This document shows positions 43,353 to 51,907 of a stretch of 64,000 nt of DNA, piece by piece (within the stretch, counting starts at the first letter, position 1; every line of letters starts with the position of its first letter). The stretch comes from an uncultured Methanomassiliicoccaceae archaeon. GTDB lineage: Archaea > Thermoplasmatota > Thermoplasmata > Methanomassiliicoccales > Methanomethylophilaceae. Under the pieces are notes generated by a model, which had not been told where the DNA came from, did no database searches, and was given only the letters and a program-made list of their open reading frames with translations. The position numbers were made by a program, and so were the translations under genes. The stretch is from NCBI GenBank assembly GCA_905187815.1, contig CAJJJM010000001.1, forward strand, positions 205,857 to 269,856. Reading direction: 5' to 3'.

Positions 43353-44018
43353 GTGTACGTGGATAGGATACCCTTCGGATGCAGCCAGCTCGATCGTCTC
43401 CTGGGCGGTGGAATAGAGGCCGGCAGCGTCACGCTGTTCTATGGCGAGGCGGGAGCCGGGAAGACGAACGTCTGCCTCCAGATAGCCCGCAACATAGCGT
43501 GCACCGGAGGGAAGGTGGCATACATCGACACCGAGGGTCTGTCCTCGGACAGGCTATCCCAGGTTTTCGCCGGACAGGAGGAGAGCATCAAGAATCTCCT
43601 GATCTTCCAGGTCCACAGCTTCGAGGAGCAGTCCGACCGCATCGACAAGATCGAGAAGCTGGCCGCCGCCGGCTCGATATCCCTTGTAGTGATCGATTCC
43701 CTCACGATGTTCTATCGTCTGAACCATGACGACCCCTCGATGAGGAACGACTTCATCAGGCAGACCGAGGTCCTCCTGAACACCGCGAGGCAGTATGAGA
43801 TCGCCATAATGGTGACATCGCAGGTCTACGCCAATCTGAGCACCGGCGGTGTGGAGTTCCTGGGCGGCCACGCGTTGCATCACAACGCCAAGACCATCAT
43901 CCGTCTGGACAAGAGGTTCGACGGAAGACGTGAGGCGGTCATCATGAAGCATCGCAGCCTCCCGGAGGGCAGGAAGGCCCAGTACAGGATCACCGAGACC
44001 GGAATCGAGGACGTCTGA
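43353..44018 (+). CDS. radB: RadB recombinase paralogue
   Basis: A 221-residue RecA-fold protein: Walker A GEAGAGKTN, Walker B SLVVIDSLTMF, and LLNTARQYEIAIMVTSQVYAN. It lacks the N-terminal helix-hairpin-helix domain of RadA, as expected for RadB, a DNA-repair accessory of euryarchaea. The start is a GTG at 43353 (or 43359); CATTTATCG at 43329 suits a leaderless transcript. The long frame upstream is a shadow of the DUF5714 gene. Confidence 0.9.
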   Translation: MYVDRIPFGCSQLDRLLGGGIEAGSVTLFYGEAGAGKTNVCLQIARNIACTGGKVAYIDTEGLSSDRLSQVFAGQEESIKNLLIFQVHSFEEQSDRIDKIEKLAAAGSISLVVIDSLTMFYRLNHDDPSMRNDFIRQTEVLLNTARQYEIAIMVTSQVYANLSTGGVEFLGGHALHHNAKTIIRLDKRFDGRREAVIMKHRSLPEGRKAQYRITETGIEDV

Positions 44019-44019
44019 G

Positions 44020-45477
44020 TCATTCCGGAGCCGATTCCGCCCATTCTCTGATGTCGTCCATGGAGACCAGCTTGATCCTCAGATCCGTGCGGATGTCCGC
44101 GGTCTCCAGGAGTTTGGTCGTGAATCCCGATCTGGAGAAGATGAAATAGAGCACGTTTTCCCCACCCATCAAAGCCTTTTCGGATGTTTCGATGAGTTCA
44201 TTCAACTCGTTATCTCCACAGCGCCATTTGGTGAACTTACATTCTGCCATTATGGTGAATACCGCATCCCCGCGGACGACGTTGGCGACGATGTCGATGT
44301 CCGTGTCGGTGGTGATGACCTTTCCGCTCCCGTTCCTCACAAGGGATCCATCCTCTTCGCGGAGCGGGATCTTTCCCCACCATCTCCCAACCCATCTGCA
44401 TCTCTCAGTGGAGCGGATGTACTGTGCGCAGACCTCCTCGAACCGTCTTCCGTAGAAGGATTCTATTCTGCCTTTCAATGCTTCATAAGCATCATTCCTG
44501 TCCCATTCCAGGAGGGCCTCGTTTCCGGCCAGGATGCTGTAGAAGAAGTCCAGGAAACCGTCCATTATGAAGAACTCCTGGGTCTTTTTCGCTCTTCCAT
44601 ACAACCTTTTTTCGGATACGATCCCCAGGAATCTCAGGTCATCCAGGATTTCGCGACATCTGGTCTTTGAAAATCCCGATTTCTCTGCGAGTTCCTTCAC
44701 ATCTGTGGTTCCTCCTCCCAGGAGGGTCAGGAGGGTATTGTAGGTGGATTCTGGGGACACCTCTATCGACAGGAGATTCCTGGATTCGTTGAACAGAGGT
44801 GGTGTCTCACCAAGGAGTAGATTGATGATGGCATCACGGGGGGAATCATATGCGGACATCAATTTGTGATACAACGGGATTCCCGAAGCTACAGCGTACA
44901 TTCTGACGATGTCGTCCTCGGACAGGCCTGGATGGAATTTGCGGGCGTCATCGTATGGCATCGGGAGCAGATGCATCTGTATGGGGAATCTTTGGAACAA
45001 CGGCCTCTTCGAGTCGTTCAGCTCCCTCGTCATCGCGGATATGGAAGAGCCACAGACGATTAGGAACACATTTTGATTCTTCATATCGCCATCGATATAT
45101 CTCATAAGGGATGCGGGAACATCTTTGAAGCAGTTGACCGCATCTGGAAGCTCATCAAGAACGATCACTGTCCGTTCCATCGGTCTCATGGAAGATAGGA
45201 ACATCATCAGGCTGTCGAAATCTTTGATTCCCGATCTAACTGATTCCGGATTGTCGCCTGTATGCTTGGAGATGTCCATTGCTATGTGATCAAGCATCTT
45301 TTCGGGGTCCGTTCCGGAGAGGTTGAACTTGATGTTCGGTTTGTCCTCACAGAACCTGTCTATGAGGGCACTTTTCCCAACCCTTCTTCTACCGAATATC
45401 GCACATGTGTTGATGGTATCCGAGTTGAAGTACCTCTCAAGTTGTTCGAGTTCTTCCTTGCGGCCTATGAACTCCAT
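44020..45477 (-). CDS. Archaeal ATPase (AAA/DUF234 family), intact copy
   Basis: A 485-residue protein. P-loop GRRRVGKSALI (about 29-39), Walker B VIVLDELPDAV with catalytic Glu, a winged helix (VKELAEKSGFSKTRCREILDD) and a DUF234 nuclease-like C-terminus with TDIDIVANV and MAECKF (D...E-x-K). The family is widespread in archaea and of unclear role, sometimes likened to toxin or defence ATPases. The gene and its 5' region are visibly more AT-rich than neighbours, suggesting recent arrival. Its stop is one base from the convergent radB stop. A degenerate paralogue is at 25.5 kb and a relic at 19.8 kb. Confidence 0.88.
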   Translation of the reverse strand: MEFIGRKEELEQLERYFNSDTINTCAIFGRRRVGKSALIDRFCEDKPNIKFNLSGTDPEKMLDHIAMDISKHTGDNPESVRSGIKDFDSLMMFLSSMRPMERTVIVLDELPDAVNCFKDVPASLMRYIDGDMKNQNVFLIVCGSSISAMTRELNDSKRPLFQRFPIQMHLLPMPYDDARKFHPGLSEDDIVRMYAVASGIPLYHKLMSAYDSPRDAIINLLLGETPPLFNESRNLLSIEVSPESTYNTLLTLLGGGTTDVKELAEKSGFSKTRCREILDDLRFLGIVSEKRLYGRAKKTQEFFIMDGFLDFFYSILAGNEALLEWDRNDAYEALKGRIESFYGRRFEEVCAQYIRSTERCRWVGRWWGKIPLREEDGSLVRNGSGKVITTDTDIDIVANVVRGDAVFTIMAECKFTKWRCGDNELNELIETSEKALMGGENVLYFIFSRSGFTTKLLETADIRTDLRIKLVSMDDIREWAESAPE

Positions 45478-45507
45478 ATAATGACATGGTCGTAGCTGTA
45501 TTTTAAT

Positions 45508-45570
45508 GCACGGAAAAAGTGTCTAATAAACGTATAGCACGGAAAAAGTGTGTTATAATTATAAAACACT
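45508..45570. promoter_or_regulatory. Direct repeats and palindrome upstream of intact ATPase
   Basis: GCACGGAAAAAGTGT occurs twice (45508-45522 and 45537-45551, 29 bp apart). The second copy runs into a 24-bp imperfect palindrome (45547-45570) centred on TTATAATTATAA with AGTGT/ACACT ends. It covers the likely promoter, so it may be an operator. Confidence 0.5.
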
Positions 45571-45624
45571 AATAATGTGTGCTGAGACGGTGCAGTCAGA
45601 ACTGATCACAATAAAAGGAAAATA

Positions 45625-45650
45625 TCCCGGGTCCGGATATCGACCCGGGA
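45625..45650 (-). terminator. Terminator after isoprenoid operon
   Basis: TCCCGGGTC/GACCCGGGA, 9-bp arms with 8-nt loop, followed on the minus strand by TATTTTCCTTTTATTG, 12 nt beyond the stop at 45663. Confidence 0.75.
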
Positions 45651-45662
45651 GTTTGATGGTTT

Positions 45663-46649
45663 TCAGACTTCCCTGTTGATGGAGTAGTCGGCCAGGGCGA
45701 GCATGAACTCCTTCTCCTCGGTCTCGGGGAGGAAGGCGATTTTGGACTTGGCGATGTCCACTTTCTGTCTGGCCAGGTTGAGGCCGTACTCGATGGATCC
45801 CGTCCTCTCCATGATGTCCTTGGCGCGGGCGCACTGCTCGTCGGTCGCTTCCAGGTTCCCGAGGACGGACTTGAACTCCTCCAGCTCCTTGGGGTCCTTG
45901 ATGTTGTGCAGGGCATGGATGACCATACAGGTGCACTTCCCCTTGCGTATGTCGTTGCCCACGGACTTGCCGGTCTTCGCCGGGTCCCCGGCGACGCCGA
46001 GGTAGTCATCGAACATCTGGAATCCCAGTCCAAGTTCGATGGCGTACTCGTTGATGGCCTTCACGGTCTTCTCGTCGGCGCCTCCGACGATTGCGCCTCC
46101 GGCGGCAGCGGCGGCGAAAAGGACGCTGGTCTTCAGCTTGATCGTCTCGATGTACACATCCTCGGTCACCAGCTGTCCCTCGTTGTTGACATCCATCTGC
46201 TGACCGCGGGCGAGGTCCCATACGGCCTGGCTGATGTACCTGAGGGCATCCCTCATCCTCTCCGCGGGGACGTCCAGGTCGCAGATGATCTGGAACGCCT
46301 TGGCGAACAGGGCGTCGCCGGCGAGGATGGCCGTAGGTGCGCCGTATCCGACGTGGATCGTGGGCATACCTCTGCGGACCTCGTCCCCGTCCATCAGGTC
46401 GTCATGGATCAGGGTGAAGTTGTGGATGTACTCGACCGCGACCGCGAGTGGCACGGCTTTGCTCTTGTCCCCTCCGACTGCGCCGCAGCAGGCGACGGCC
46501 ATCGCGGGGCGCATCCTCTTGCCGCCCGCATAGGGGTACTGCTTGGAGGAGTCCATGAGGTTCTTGGGCTCCTCGTCTCCGATGTAGCTCTTTATGGGTC
46601 CGTCGAGTTCGGCGGACATCTTCTTAAGATACTCTTTGGCGTCGATCAT
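45663..46649 (-). CDS. idsA: Geranylgeranyl/polyprenyl diphosphate synthase
   Basis: A 328-residue trans-prenyltransferase. The first Asp-rich motif is LIHDDLMDGDEVRRG and the second QMFDDYLGVAGD; GGKRMRPAMAVA is the IPP-binding Lys/Arg region. It builds C15-C20 chains for archaeal lipids. The residues before the first Asp motif (EYIHNFTLIHDD) lack a bulky pair and fit a C20 product. Its ATG overlaps the stop of the isomerase gene by 4 nt. Third gene of the isoprenoid operon. Confidence 0.93.
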   Translation of the reverse strand: MIDAKEYLKKMSAELDGPIKSYIGDEEPKNLMDSSKQYPYAGGKRMRPAMAVACCGAVGGDKSKAVPLAVAVEYIHNFTLIHDDLMDGDEVRRGMPTIHVGYGAPTAILAGDALFAKAFQIICDLDVPAERMRDALRYISQAVWDLARGQQMDVNNEGQLVTEDVYIETIKLKTSVLFAAAAAGGAIVGGADEKTVKAINEYAIELGLGFQMFDDYLGVAGDPAKTGKSVGNDIRKGKCTCMVIHALHNIKDPKELEEFKSVLGNLEATDEQCARAKDIMERTGSIEYGLNLARQKVDIAKSKIAFLPETEEKEFMLALADYSINREV

Positions 46650-47701
46650 AGCGCATCAATCCATTGTCTGGTCTGGCCGAGGACAACATGCCTCGCCTTC
46701 GAAAGGGCTTCCAGGTCTGCGGACCCGGTGAGGAGCATCGCTGCCCTGAGCTCCTCCCTGATAATCGTGAGTTTGTCGATGACCGCCTGTGCGGATTCGG
46801 TGGCCTCCCTCAGCACGGCGTTCGCCACTCCGGCGCATGTGGCACCCATCGCTATGGATGCCGCGACATGGACGCCGTCCAGCATCCCTCCGGATGCGAT
46901 CAGCGGGAGTCCGCATCCACGGGCCTCCACCAGCGATACGGGAGACGGTATCCCCCAGTCGAAGAACGTCTCGCCCATGCTGGTCCTGACCTTGTCGTCC
47001 ACGTTCATGGCCCTGTAGAGTTCGACCGCTGAGAAGCTGGTGCCTCCCATGCCCGCGATGTCGATGCCCTGGATGCCGATCCCCTTGAGCCTCTCGGAGA
47101 CCTCGCGTGAAATCCCCGCCCCGGTCTCCTTCACCATGATGGGGTACTCCCTGGCGAGCTCTCTGATGGCCTCGCGGACGCCTTTGGCGTTCGTGTCGCC
47201 CTCGGGCTGGACGACCTCCTGCAGATAGTTGAGATGGATCGCCACGATGTCGGCGTCTATGAGCTCCTTGGCCTGTCCCACCATCTCATGGCTGAACAGG
47301 TCCTTGCTCCTCTGTGGGACAAGCTGCGGGGCCCCGACGTTCCCTATGACGAGGGGCACGTCGAACTCCTTGATGACCGAGTAGCTCTCCGGGCACGTCC
47401 CTGTCACACCGGCCCTCTCGCTGCCCACGCCCATGCCGATGCCGAGCTCCGCGCATGCCTCTGCGATGTTGGAGTTGATCTTTTCGGCTCCCTTGAACCC
47501 GCCTGTTATGGCGGTGACGATTAGCGGGAACTCCAGCTTCTTTCCGAAAAGGTAGCATGTGGTGTCGATGTCGTCGGCATCGATCTCCGGAAGGGCGTTG
47601 TGGACGAACCTGATGTCGTCCCAATAGCAGTATCCCGGGGCGGTCCTCTCGTTGACGCAAATGTCGATGTGGTCCGCCTTCCTCTCTCTGATCTGTGTCA
47701 T
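46646..47701 (-). CDS. fni: Type 2 isopentenyl-diphosphate isomerase
   Basis: A 351-residue FMN enzyme: RKADHIDICVNE start, VTAITGGFKGAEKIN, GIGMGVGSERAG, VKETGAGIS and GMGGTSFS. It interconverts IPP and DMAPP. The ATG at 47701 matches the family N-terminus; the extended frame lies in the kinase gene. It starts 5 nt after the isopentenyl phosphate kinase stop and overlaps idsA by 4 nt. Confidence 0.94.
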   Translation of the reverse strand: MTQIRERKADHIDICVNERTAPGYCYWDDIRFVHNALPEIDADDIDTTCYLFGKKLEFPLIVTAITGGFKGAEKINSNIAEACAELGIGMGVGSERAGVTGTCPESYSVIKEFDVPLVIGNVGAPQLVPQRSKDLFSHEMVGQAKELIDADIVAIHLNYLQEVVQPEGDTNAKGVREAIRELAREYPIMVKETGAGISREVSERLKGIGIQGIDIAGMGGTSFSAVELYRAMNVDDKVRTSMGETFFDWGIPSPVSLVEARGCGLPLIASGGMLDGVHVAASIAMGATCAGVANAVLREATESAQAVIDKLTIIREELRAAMLLTGSADLEALSKARHVVLGQTRQWIDAL

Positions 47702-47706
47702 GTGAA

Positions 47707-48489
47707 TCACATCCTTGCCACCGTGCAGGTGACATCTTCGCCCCTGAGGAGGGACAGGAGCCTTCCGGGGACGGTTCCGTTGACCAGTACGCAATCCCTG
47801 CCCTCGTCGCACATGCGGAGCATGGACTCCATCTTGTTGCGGACCCCGCCTGTGACGTCATCGACGTCGGAGACGGATGACACCTCGTCAAGGGTTCCAG
47901 CGTCGAATTCCGGGATCAGTCTGGCATCAGGGTCCGTCTTGGGGTTCGCGGTGTAGAGCCCATCGATGTCGGACACGAATATGACGCGCTCAGGCTTGAA
48001 CATCTCGGCCATGAGCTCCATCATCTGGTCGCCAGAGACGATGCCGAACCCCCTGGTGCGGTCCATGACGACGTCGCCGAACGTGACAGGCATGATGCCG
48101 ATTTTCCTGAGCGACTCGATGGGCTCCAGGTACTCGGGGACCAGCTTCCCGCCGTCCATGACGAAGCATGTTCCGGGGGAGACAGATGCCGCAGGGATCC
48201 CCATATCCAGGAGCGTCTGGGTCATGAGCATCCCGAGCTCCATGGCGTCGTGATGGACCTGGGCTGCGGCCTGGATCTGCTCGGGGCCGCTGTACCCGTT
48301 CTGGATGGAGTACTTCTTCGCCAGGACATGACCGAATGAGCCGGCTCCGTGGACTATGATGGCCTCCTTGCCGGAATCGGCGATCTCGCGGCAGAGCCTC
48401 TCGGCCTGTCTGCGGTCGAATTTCTTGTACTGGGACTTGTCCGTGATGACGCTTCCGCCCAGCTTGATCAGTATCATCGCCGTGGGCAT
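47707..48489 (-). CDS. Isopentenyl phosphate kinase
   Basis: A 260-residue amino-acid-kinase-fold enzyme. MILIKLGGSVITDKSQYKKF is the nucleotide loop and IIVHGAGSFGHVLAKKY has the catalytic His of IPK. FGIVSGDQMM and VSDIDGLYT follow. It phosphorylates isopentenyl phosphate to IPP, the archaeal end of the mevalonate route. ATG 48489 is given; MILIKLGG at 48477 is an alternative, and two TATA-like stretches (48500-48509 and 48537-48548) lie upstream. First gene of the three-gene isoprenoid unit. Confidence 0.92.
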   Translation of the reverse strand: MPTAMILIKLGGSVITDKSQYKKFDRRQAERLCREIADSGKEAIIVHGAGSFGHVLAKKYSIQNGYSGPEQIQAAAQVHHDAMELGMLMTQTLLDMGIPAASVSPGTCFVMDGGKLVPEYLEPIESLRKIGIMPVTFGDVVMDRTRGFGIVSGDQMMELMAEMFKPERVIFVSDIDGLYTANPKTDPDARLIPEFDAGTLDEVSSVSDVDDVTGGVRNKMESMLRMCDEGRDCVLVNGTVPGRLLSLLRGEDVTCTVARM

Positions 48490-48581
48490 GGTATCGAAAT
48501 ATATTACCTCTCTCGCCCCGACAAGGCAAGCGGAACGGATTATATACAGCCTCTCGGCCACGAGATGGAATGAAGAAGTGG

Positions 48582-48700
48582 CTGACAGCGTGTCTGAGTT
48601 CCCGTACGCTTGCGCAATACAGTACAGACAGATACGCGGGCGGACTTTACTTCCGGGTTCGGAATGGGACCGGGTGTGACCCCGCCGCTATGGCCGTCAT
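48582..48700 (-). rRNA. 5S ribosomal RNA, solitary
   Basis: On the minus strand the sequence contains GGTCACACCCGGTCCCATTC, CGAACCCGGAAGT and GTACGGGAACTC, the conserved 5S core. Ends TGACGGC (48699 inward) and GCTGTCA (ending 48583) pair as helix I. A TATA element AATTAAATATG (about 48722-48736) sits about 25 nt upstream of the 5' end. No 16S or 23S gene flanks it: one side is the isoprenoid operon and the other a DUF2188 gene. Ends may be off by a few bases. Confidence 0.9.
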
Positions 48701-48866
48701 ACCGAAACATGGGATATCTGACGCATATTTAATTCTTTCTGCATAGTTTCTGTACTTTGCGCCGTTGCCACGGTCTTGGAATCAGATGCCGTTGCCACAG
48801 TACCGTCCAGCGCGGGTTCCGACCCAATTATAAGAACATAGCCGACGATTCCCCCAGAGGGATACA

Positions 48867-49130
48867 ATGGCTCTACTCAAGAAGAAGGAATCAGAGATCC
48901 AGTCGTCCGACGAGGCCGTAGACGCGGCACCGAAGAGGTCCAACGGCGCCTACTTCGTCTCGCCCCATCCTGACGGCGGATGGCAGGTGAAGAAGGCCAG
49001 CGCACAGAAGGCCTTGAAGAAGTTCAAGACGAAGGCGGAGGCGGAGGCCTACGCGAAGCAGGTTGCCGCGAACCAGGGCACCACGGTCGTCCGTCAGAAG
49101 AAGGACGGCAAGATACAGAAGAAGAGATGA
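48867..49130 (+). CDS. DUF2188 small basic protein
   Basis: An 87-residue protein. After a polar N-terminus, YFVSPHPDGGWQVKKASAQK and FKTKAEAEAYAKQVAANQG then TTVVRQKKDGKIQKK match DUF2188, a small beta-alpha domain of unknown function, common as a stand-alone Lys-rich protein. It may bind nucleic acid, though that is only inferred from charge. Confidence 0.85.
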   Translation: MALLKKKESEIQSSDEAVDAAPKRSNGAYFVSPHPDGGWQVKKASAQKALKKFKTKAEAEAYAKQVAANQGTTVVRQKKDGKIQKKR

Positions 49131-49142
49131 AAGGGGGTCCAC

Positions 49143-49160
49143 GGCCCCGATCCCGGGGCC
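49143..49160. terminator. Bidirectional terminator between DUF2188 gene and hypC
   Basis: GGCCCCG-ATCC-CGGGGCC, perfect 7-bp arms, between convergent stops at 49130 and 49168. Confidence 0.6.
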
Positions 49161-49167
49161 GCAGGGA

Positions 49168-49398
49168 TCAGTTGAAGCTGGTCACGCCGCTGTCGAGGAC
49201 CTCGTTCCAGAGCCTGATGGTCTCCTGGGCGTCCTCCTCGTCCATTATCTGGATGGCGAAACCTGCGTGCACCACGGCCCAGTCGCCGACGTTCGCGTCG
49301 ACCATGGACAGGTTCGCCTTCCTGGTGACCCCTCCGAAGTCGACATCGCCCATGTCGCCGTCGATGCTCACGATCTTTCCGGGAACTGCTAGACACAT
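49168..49398 (-). CDS. hypC: Hydrogenase maturation chaperone HypC
   Basis: A 76-residue protein starting MCLAVPGKIVSIDGDMGDVD, the invariant N-terminal Cys2 motif of HypC/HupF. It carries the Fe(CN)2CO unit with HypD and delivers it to hydrogenase large subunits such as EchE at 20.6 kb. It follows the NAC gene by 5 nt on the same strand. No other hyp gene is in the window. Confidence 0.94.
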   Translation of the reverse strand: MCLAVPGKIVSIDGDMGDVDFGGVTRKANLSMVDANVGDWAVVHAGFAIQIMDEEDAQETIRLWNEVLDSGVTSFN

Positions 49399-49403
49399 TG
49401 CTA

Positions 49404-49769
49404 TCACTCCGACATTATCTTGATGATGGCCTCTGCGGGTTGTCCGTCCGTGGCCTCCAGGGCCTCGACGGCCTTCGCGACGTCGCATCCGGTCTGGGAC
49501 ATGACGAGCTCGACGTCCTCCTGCGGGAACGAGACCTTCGCCTCACCCTCGGAAGCGGAACCGAGCGCGCGCTCCTCCTCGACACCCGAGACCTGATAGC
49601 TCTTGGAGCCGCCCATCTCGACGCAGATGACGTCCGCGTTCCTGATGACGATCTCCTTCTCGTTCGTCCTGATGATGACCTCTGTCACTCCGTCGATGGT
49701 GTTCTGTTTGATGCCCATCTTCTTCATGGCCTGTTTCATCTGACGGTCGTTCATCCTCATTCCAGGCAT
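49404..49769 (-). CDS. nac: Nascent polypeptide-associated complex protein
   Basis: A 121-residue archaeal NAC: N-terminal MRMNDRQMKQAMKKMGIKQ, the NAC beta domain (VTEVIIRTNEKEIVIRNADV), and a C-terminal UBA domain (VELVMSQTGCDVAKAVEALE...AEAIIKIMS). It binds ribosomes and emerging chains. It lies between the AlaX-L gene and hypC in one cluster. Confidence 0.95.
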   Translation of the reverse strand: MPGMRMNDRQMKQAMKKMGIKQNTIDGVTEVIIRTNEKEIVIRNADVICVEMGGSKSYQVSGVEEERALGSASEGEAKVSFPQEDVELVMSQTGCDVAKAVEALEATDGQPAEAIIKIMSE

Positions 49770-49792
49770 GCGCTCACCAATCCTATTCTACT

Positions 49793-50977
49793 TTATGAAG
49801 TGAGCGATTCTATGACCGTCTCCTTCAGTGCCTTTGAGACCTCGTCTGCCAGCGTCGCATCCTGCACGCCGCCCTGGGCGAAGTCGGTTTTGCCGCCGCC
49901 CCTGCCGCCGAAGCGCTTGAGGATCTCGGGCAGAAGCTTCCTGCAGTCGACTGAGGGGTTGCCGGATGCCATGATGACCGACAGGGTGTCTGACACGCCG
50001 ACGATGAGGGCCACGCCTCCGCCAGACTTCACCGACTCTGCCATGTCGGTCAGTACGGCGCGGTCGGAGCCAGGGAGGACCGCGGAGTACACCGGCACAC
50101 CGCCCACCTCTTCGGTCGGGATCCTTGCCGCCAGGTCCTTCGTCGCCTTCCTCAGGAGCCTCCCGTACAGGTCGAGCTCATGCCTCGAGTTCGACACGGC
50201 CTTCGGGGAGTCCTCCACCTTGCATCCGATCTCGTCAACGATCTCGAGGGCTATGCTGGACAGGTCGGCCGCGGCGTTCCTCGCGCACTGACCGACCTTG
50301 AAGTGGATGGCGATGCCGTCCTTCCCGGCGGACACCTTCCTGTCGACGATCAGCATCTCTAGCTCCGAGGTCTCCATCACATGGACTCCGCTGCAGGCGG
50401 ACAGGTCTATGTCCCCGATCGCGACGACGGATATCTCCTCGTCCTCGGGGATCCTCTCCAGCTTGATCCTGACCTTCTCCAGGTCCGGGTCGTCCCTGTC
50501 CATGATGCTCTTCGTGACCGGGAGGTTGTCGACAATCGCCTGGTTGGCGAACCTCTGGGCCTCTCTGATCTGCTCCCAGGTCAGGTCGTGGTTCACTATG
50601 ACGTACTTGCTCTCGGGGGAGATCATGATCTTCGTGATCGTGAGGTCGGGGCACTGCCTCCTCAGGGAGCAGAACAGCAGGTGCTCCCCGGTGTGTCCCT
50701 GCATCAGGTCGTAGCGTCTGTCCCAATCGACGCTGCACCACACCCTCTCCCCGGGCTGGAGGTCGTTGCCGGGTGCCTTGTGGACGATGTCCCCGTCCTT
50801 ATTGTAGTAGGCCTCGGTGACGGTGTTCCCGCGGATGGAGCCTGTGTCGCACACCTGGCCTCCGCCACCCGGATAGAATGCGGTGCTGTCCAGGATGACC
50901 TCGTCGCCGTTCACGGAGACGACGTTGGCCTCGAACTCGAACACGTAGCCGTCGTGCCTGAATATCTCATCCGTCAT
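49793..50977 (-). CDS. alaX: Alanyl-tRNA editing protein AlaX-L
   Basis: A 394-residue trans-editing enzyme. The zinc ligands are in LMQGHTGEHLLF (HxxxH) and LSACSGVHVME (CxxxH); DSTAFYPGGGGQVCDTG is the N-terminal editing-domain signature. The C-terminus has the DHHA1-like GGRGGGKTDFAQGG motif, defining the long form. It hydrolyses Ser- or Gly-mischarged tRNA-Ala. Confidence 0.92.
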   Translation of the reverse strand: MTDEIFRHDGYVFEFEANVVSVNGDEVILDSTAFYPGGGGQVCDTGSIRGNTVTEAYYNKDGDIVHKAPGNDLQPGERVWCSVDWDRRYDLMQGHTGEHLLFCSLRRQCPDLTITKIMISPESKYVIVNHDLTWEQIREAQRFANQAIVDNLPVTKSIMDRDDPDLEKVRIKLERIPEDEEISVVAIGDIDLSACSGVHVMETSELEMLIVDRKVSAGKDGIAIHFKVGQCARNAAADLSSIALEIVDEIGCKVEDSPKAVSNSRHELDLYGRLLRKATKDLAARIPTEEVGGVPVYSAVLPGSDRAVLTDMAESVKSGGGVALIVGVSDTLSVIMASGNPSVDCRKLLPEILKRFGGRGGGKTDFAQGGVQDATLADEVSKALKETVIESLTS

Positions 50978-51055
50978 TGTATCGCCTGACGTCCAGCGCC
51001 AACGCTCAGAAGGTTAATAAATGTCTTTAGGGATTTTGGATGAAAAGGGATACAA

Positions 51056-51523
51056 ATGTCGCTGTCTGACTACGACGAACTGGACAAGCGTATAATCGAA
51101 CTTCTTTGCAGGTCCAGTCAGGGCTCGTACAGGCAGCTCGCGAAGCAGCTGGAGGTCCATCCCACGACCCTGATCCAGAGGGTCAAGAACCTCGAGTCCA
51201 AGGGTGTCATCAACGGATACCGTGCCAGCGTCGACTACATGAAGCTCGGTTTCGACTACATGGGGCTCGTCAGCATCTACGCGGACAACGTGACAACGGT
51301 CCAGGGCGAGATAGCGAAGATTCCTCAGGTGATAGCCGTTTTCGATGTCACCGGTGAGAGCGACTGCGTAGCGTGGATCGCATGCCTGGACAGGGACGAG
51401 TTCTCGGAGGTCGTGAAGGAGATCAACAAGGTCCCAGACGTCCACAAGACCAACACGTCGGTCATCCTGAACATCAAGAAGGATCCTTTCACATACATCC
51501 CTCCGATTCTCGGCGAGAAGTGA
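51056..51523 (+). CDS. Lrp/AsnC-family regulator
   Basis: A 155-residue regulator. N-terminal helix-turn-helix (LDKRIIELLCRSSQGSYRQL then KQLEVHPTTLIQRV) and a C-terminal RAM ligand/oligomer domain (VIAVFDVTGESDCVAWIACL). Usually responds to amino acids and forms octamers. TATA-like TTAATAAATG at 51014 precedes it. No obvious target gene is adjacent. Confidence 0.9.
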   Translation: MSLSDYDELDKRIIELLCRSSQGSYRQLAKQLEVHPTTLIQRVKNLESKGVINGYRASVDYMKLGFDYMGLVSIYADNVTTVQGEIAKIPQVIAVFDVTGESDCVAWIACLDRDEFSEVVKEINKVPDVHKTNTSVILNIKKDPFTYIPPILGEK

Positions 51524-51559
51524 ATCCCAGAGGCACCCGGACCGTCCTGTACCAGGTCT

Positions 51560-51739
51560 ATGGATTGCCATGCAACGTACATAGGCAGCTTCGCATCCAT
51601 GGAACAGTTCGGAATGCCGGGTAACCATATGGCCGACGACGCGGTGATCGACGTCGAACCGTTGTTCATACTGGCTGTCATACTGATAGGCAGCAGAGGG
51701 CCCGACGAGAGCGGCCCAGTGGAGACCAGGGTCGTCTAG
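51560..51739 (+). CDS. Possible small ORF, 59 residues, unknown
   Basis: MDCHATYIGSFASMEQFG continuing to DVEPLFILAVILIGSRGPDE and TAG. One hydrophobic stretch could span a membrane. The ribosome binding site is poor (AGGT three bases before ATG) and codon quality is mediocre. It occupies the 384-nt gap 51524-51907, which otherwise shows only the aspS promoter (CTATAAATATGG, 51857-51868). Confidence 0.25.
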   Translation: MDCHATYIGSFASMEQFGMPGNHMADDAVIDVEPLFILAVILIGSRGPDESGPVETRVV

Positions 51740-51907
51740 TGCCAGAGGTACAGATCCGCTTTCATCGTGCAGGTCGGGGAGACCGATGACGTAGGACAGT
51801 GACACATCCCATGTCCCTGTCGCTCCGCCTTATACAATATGTGCGCCCGTGCGACCCTATAAATATGGATTCCAGAATCGCACCCGTATTACAATAGAGG
51901 CGCTCTT

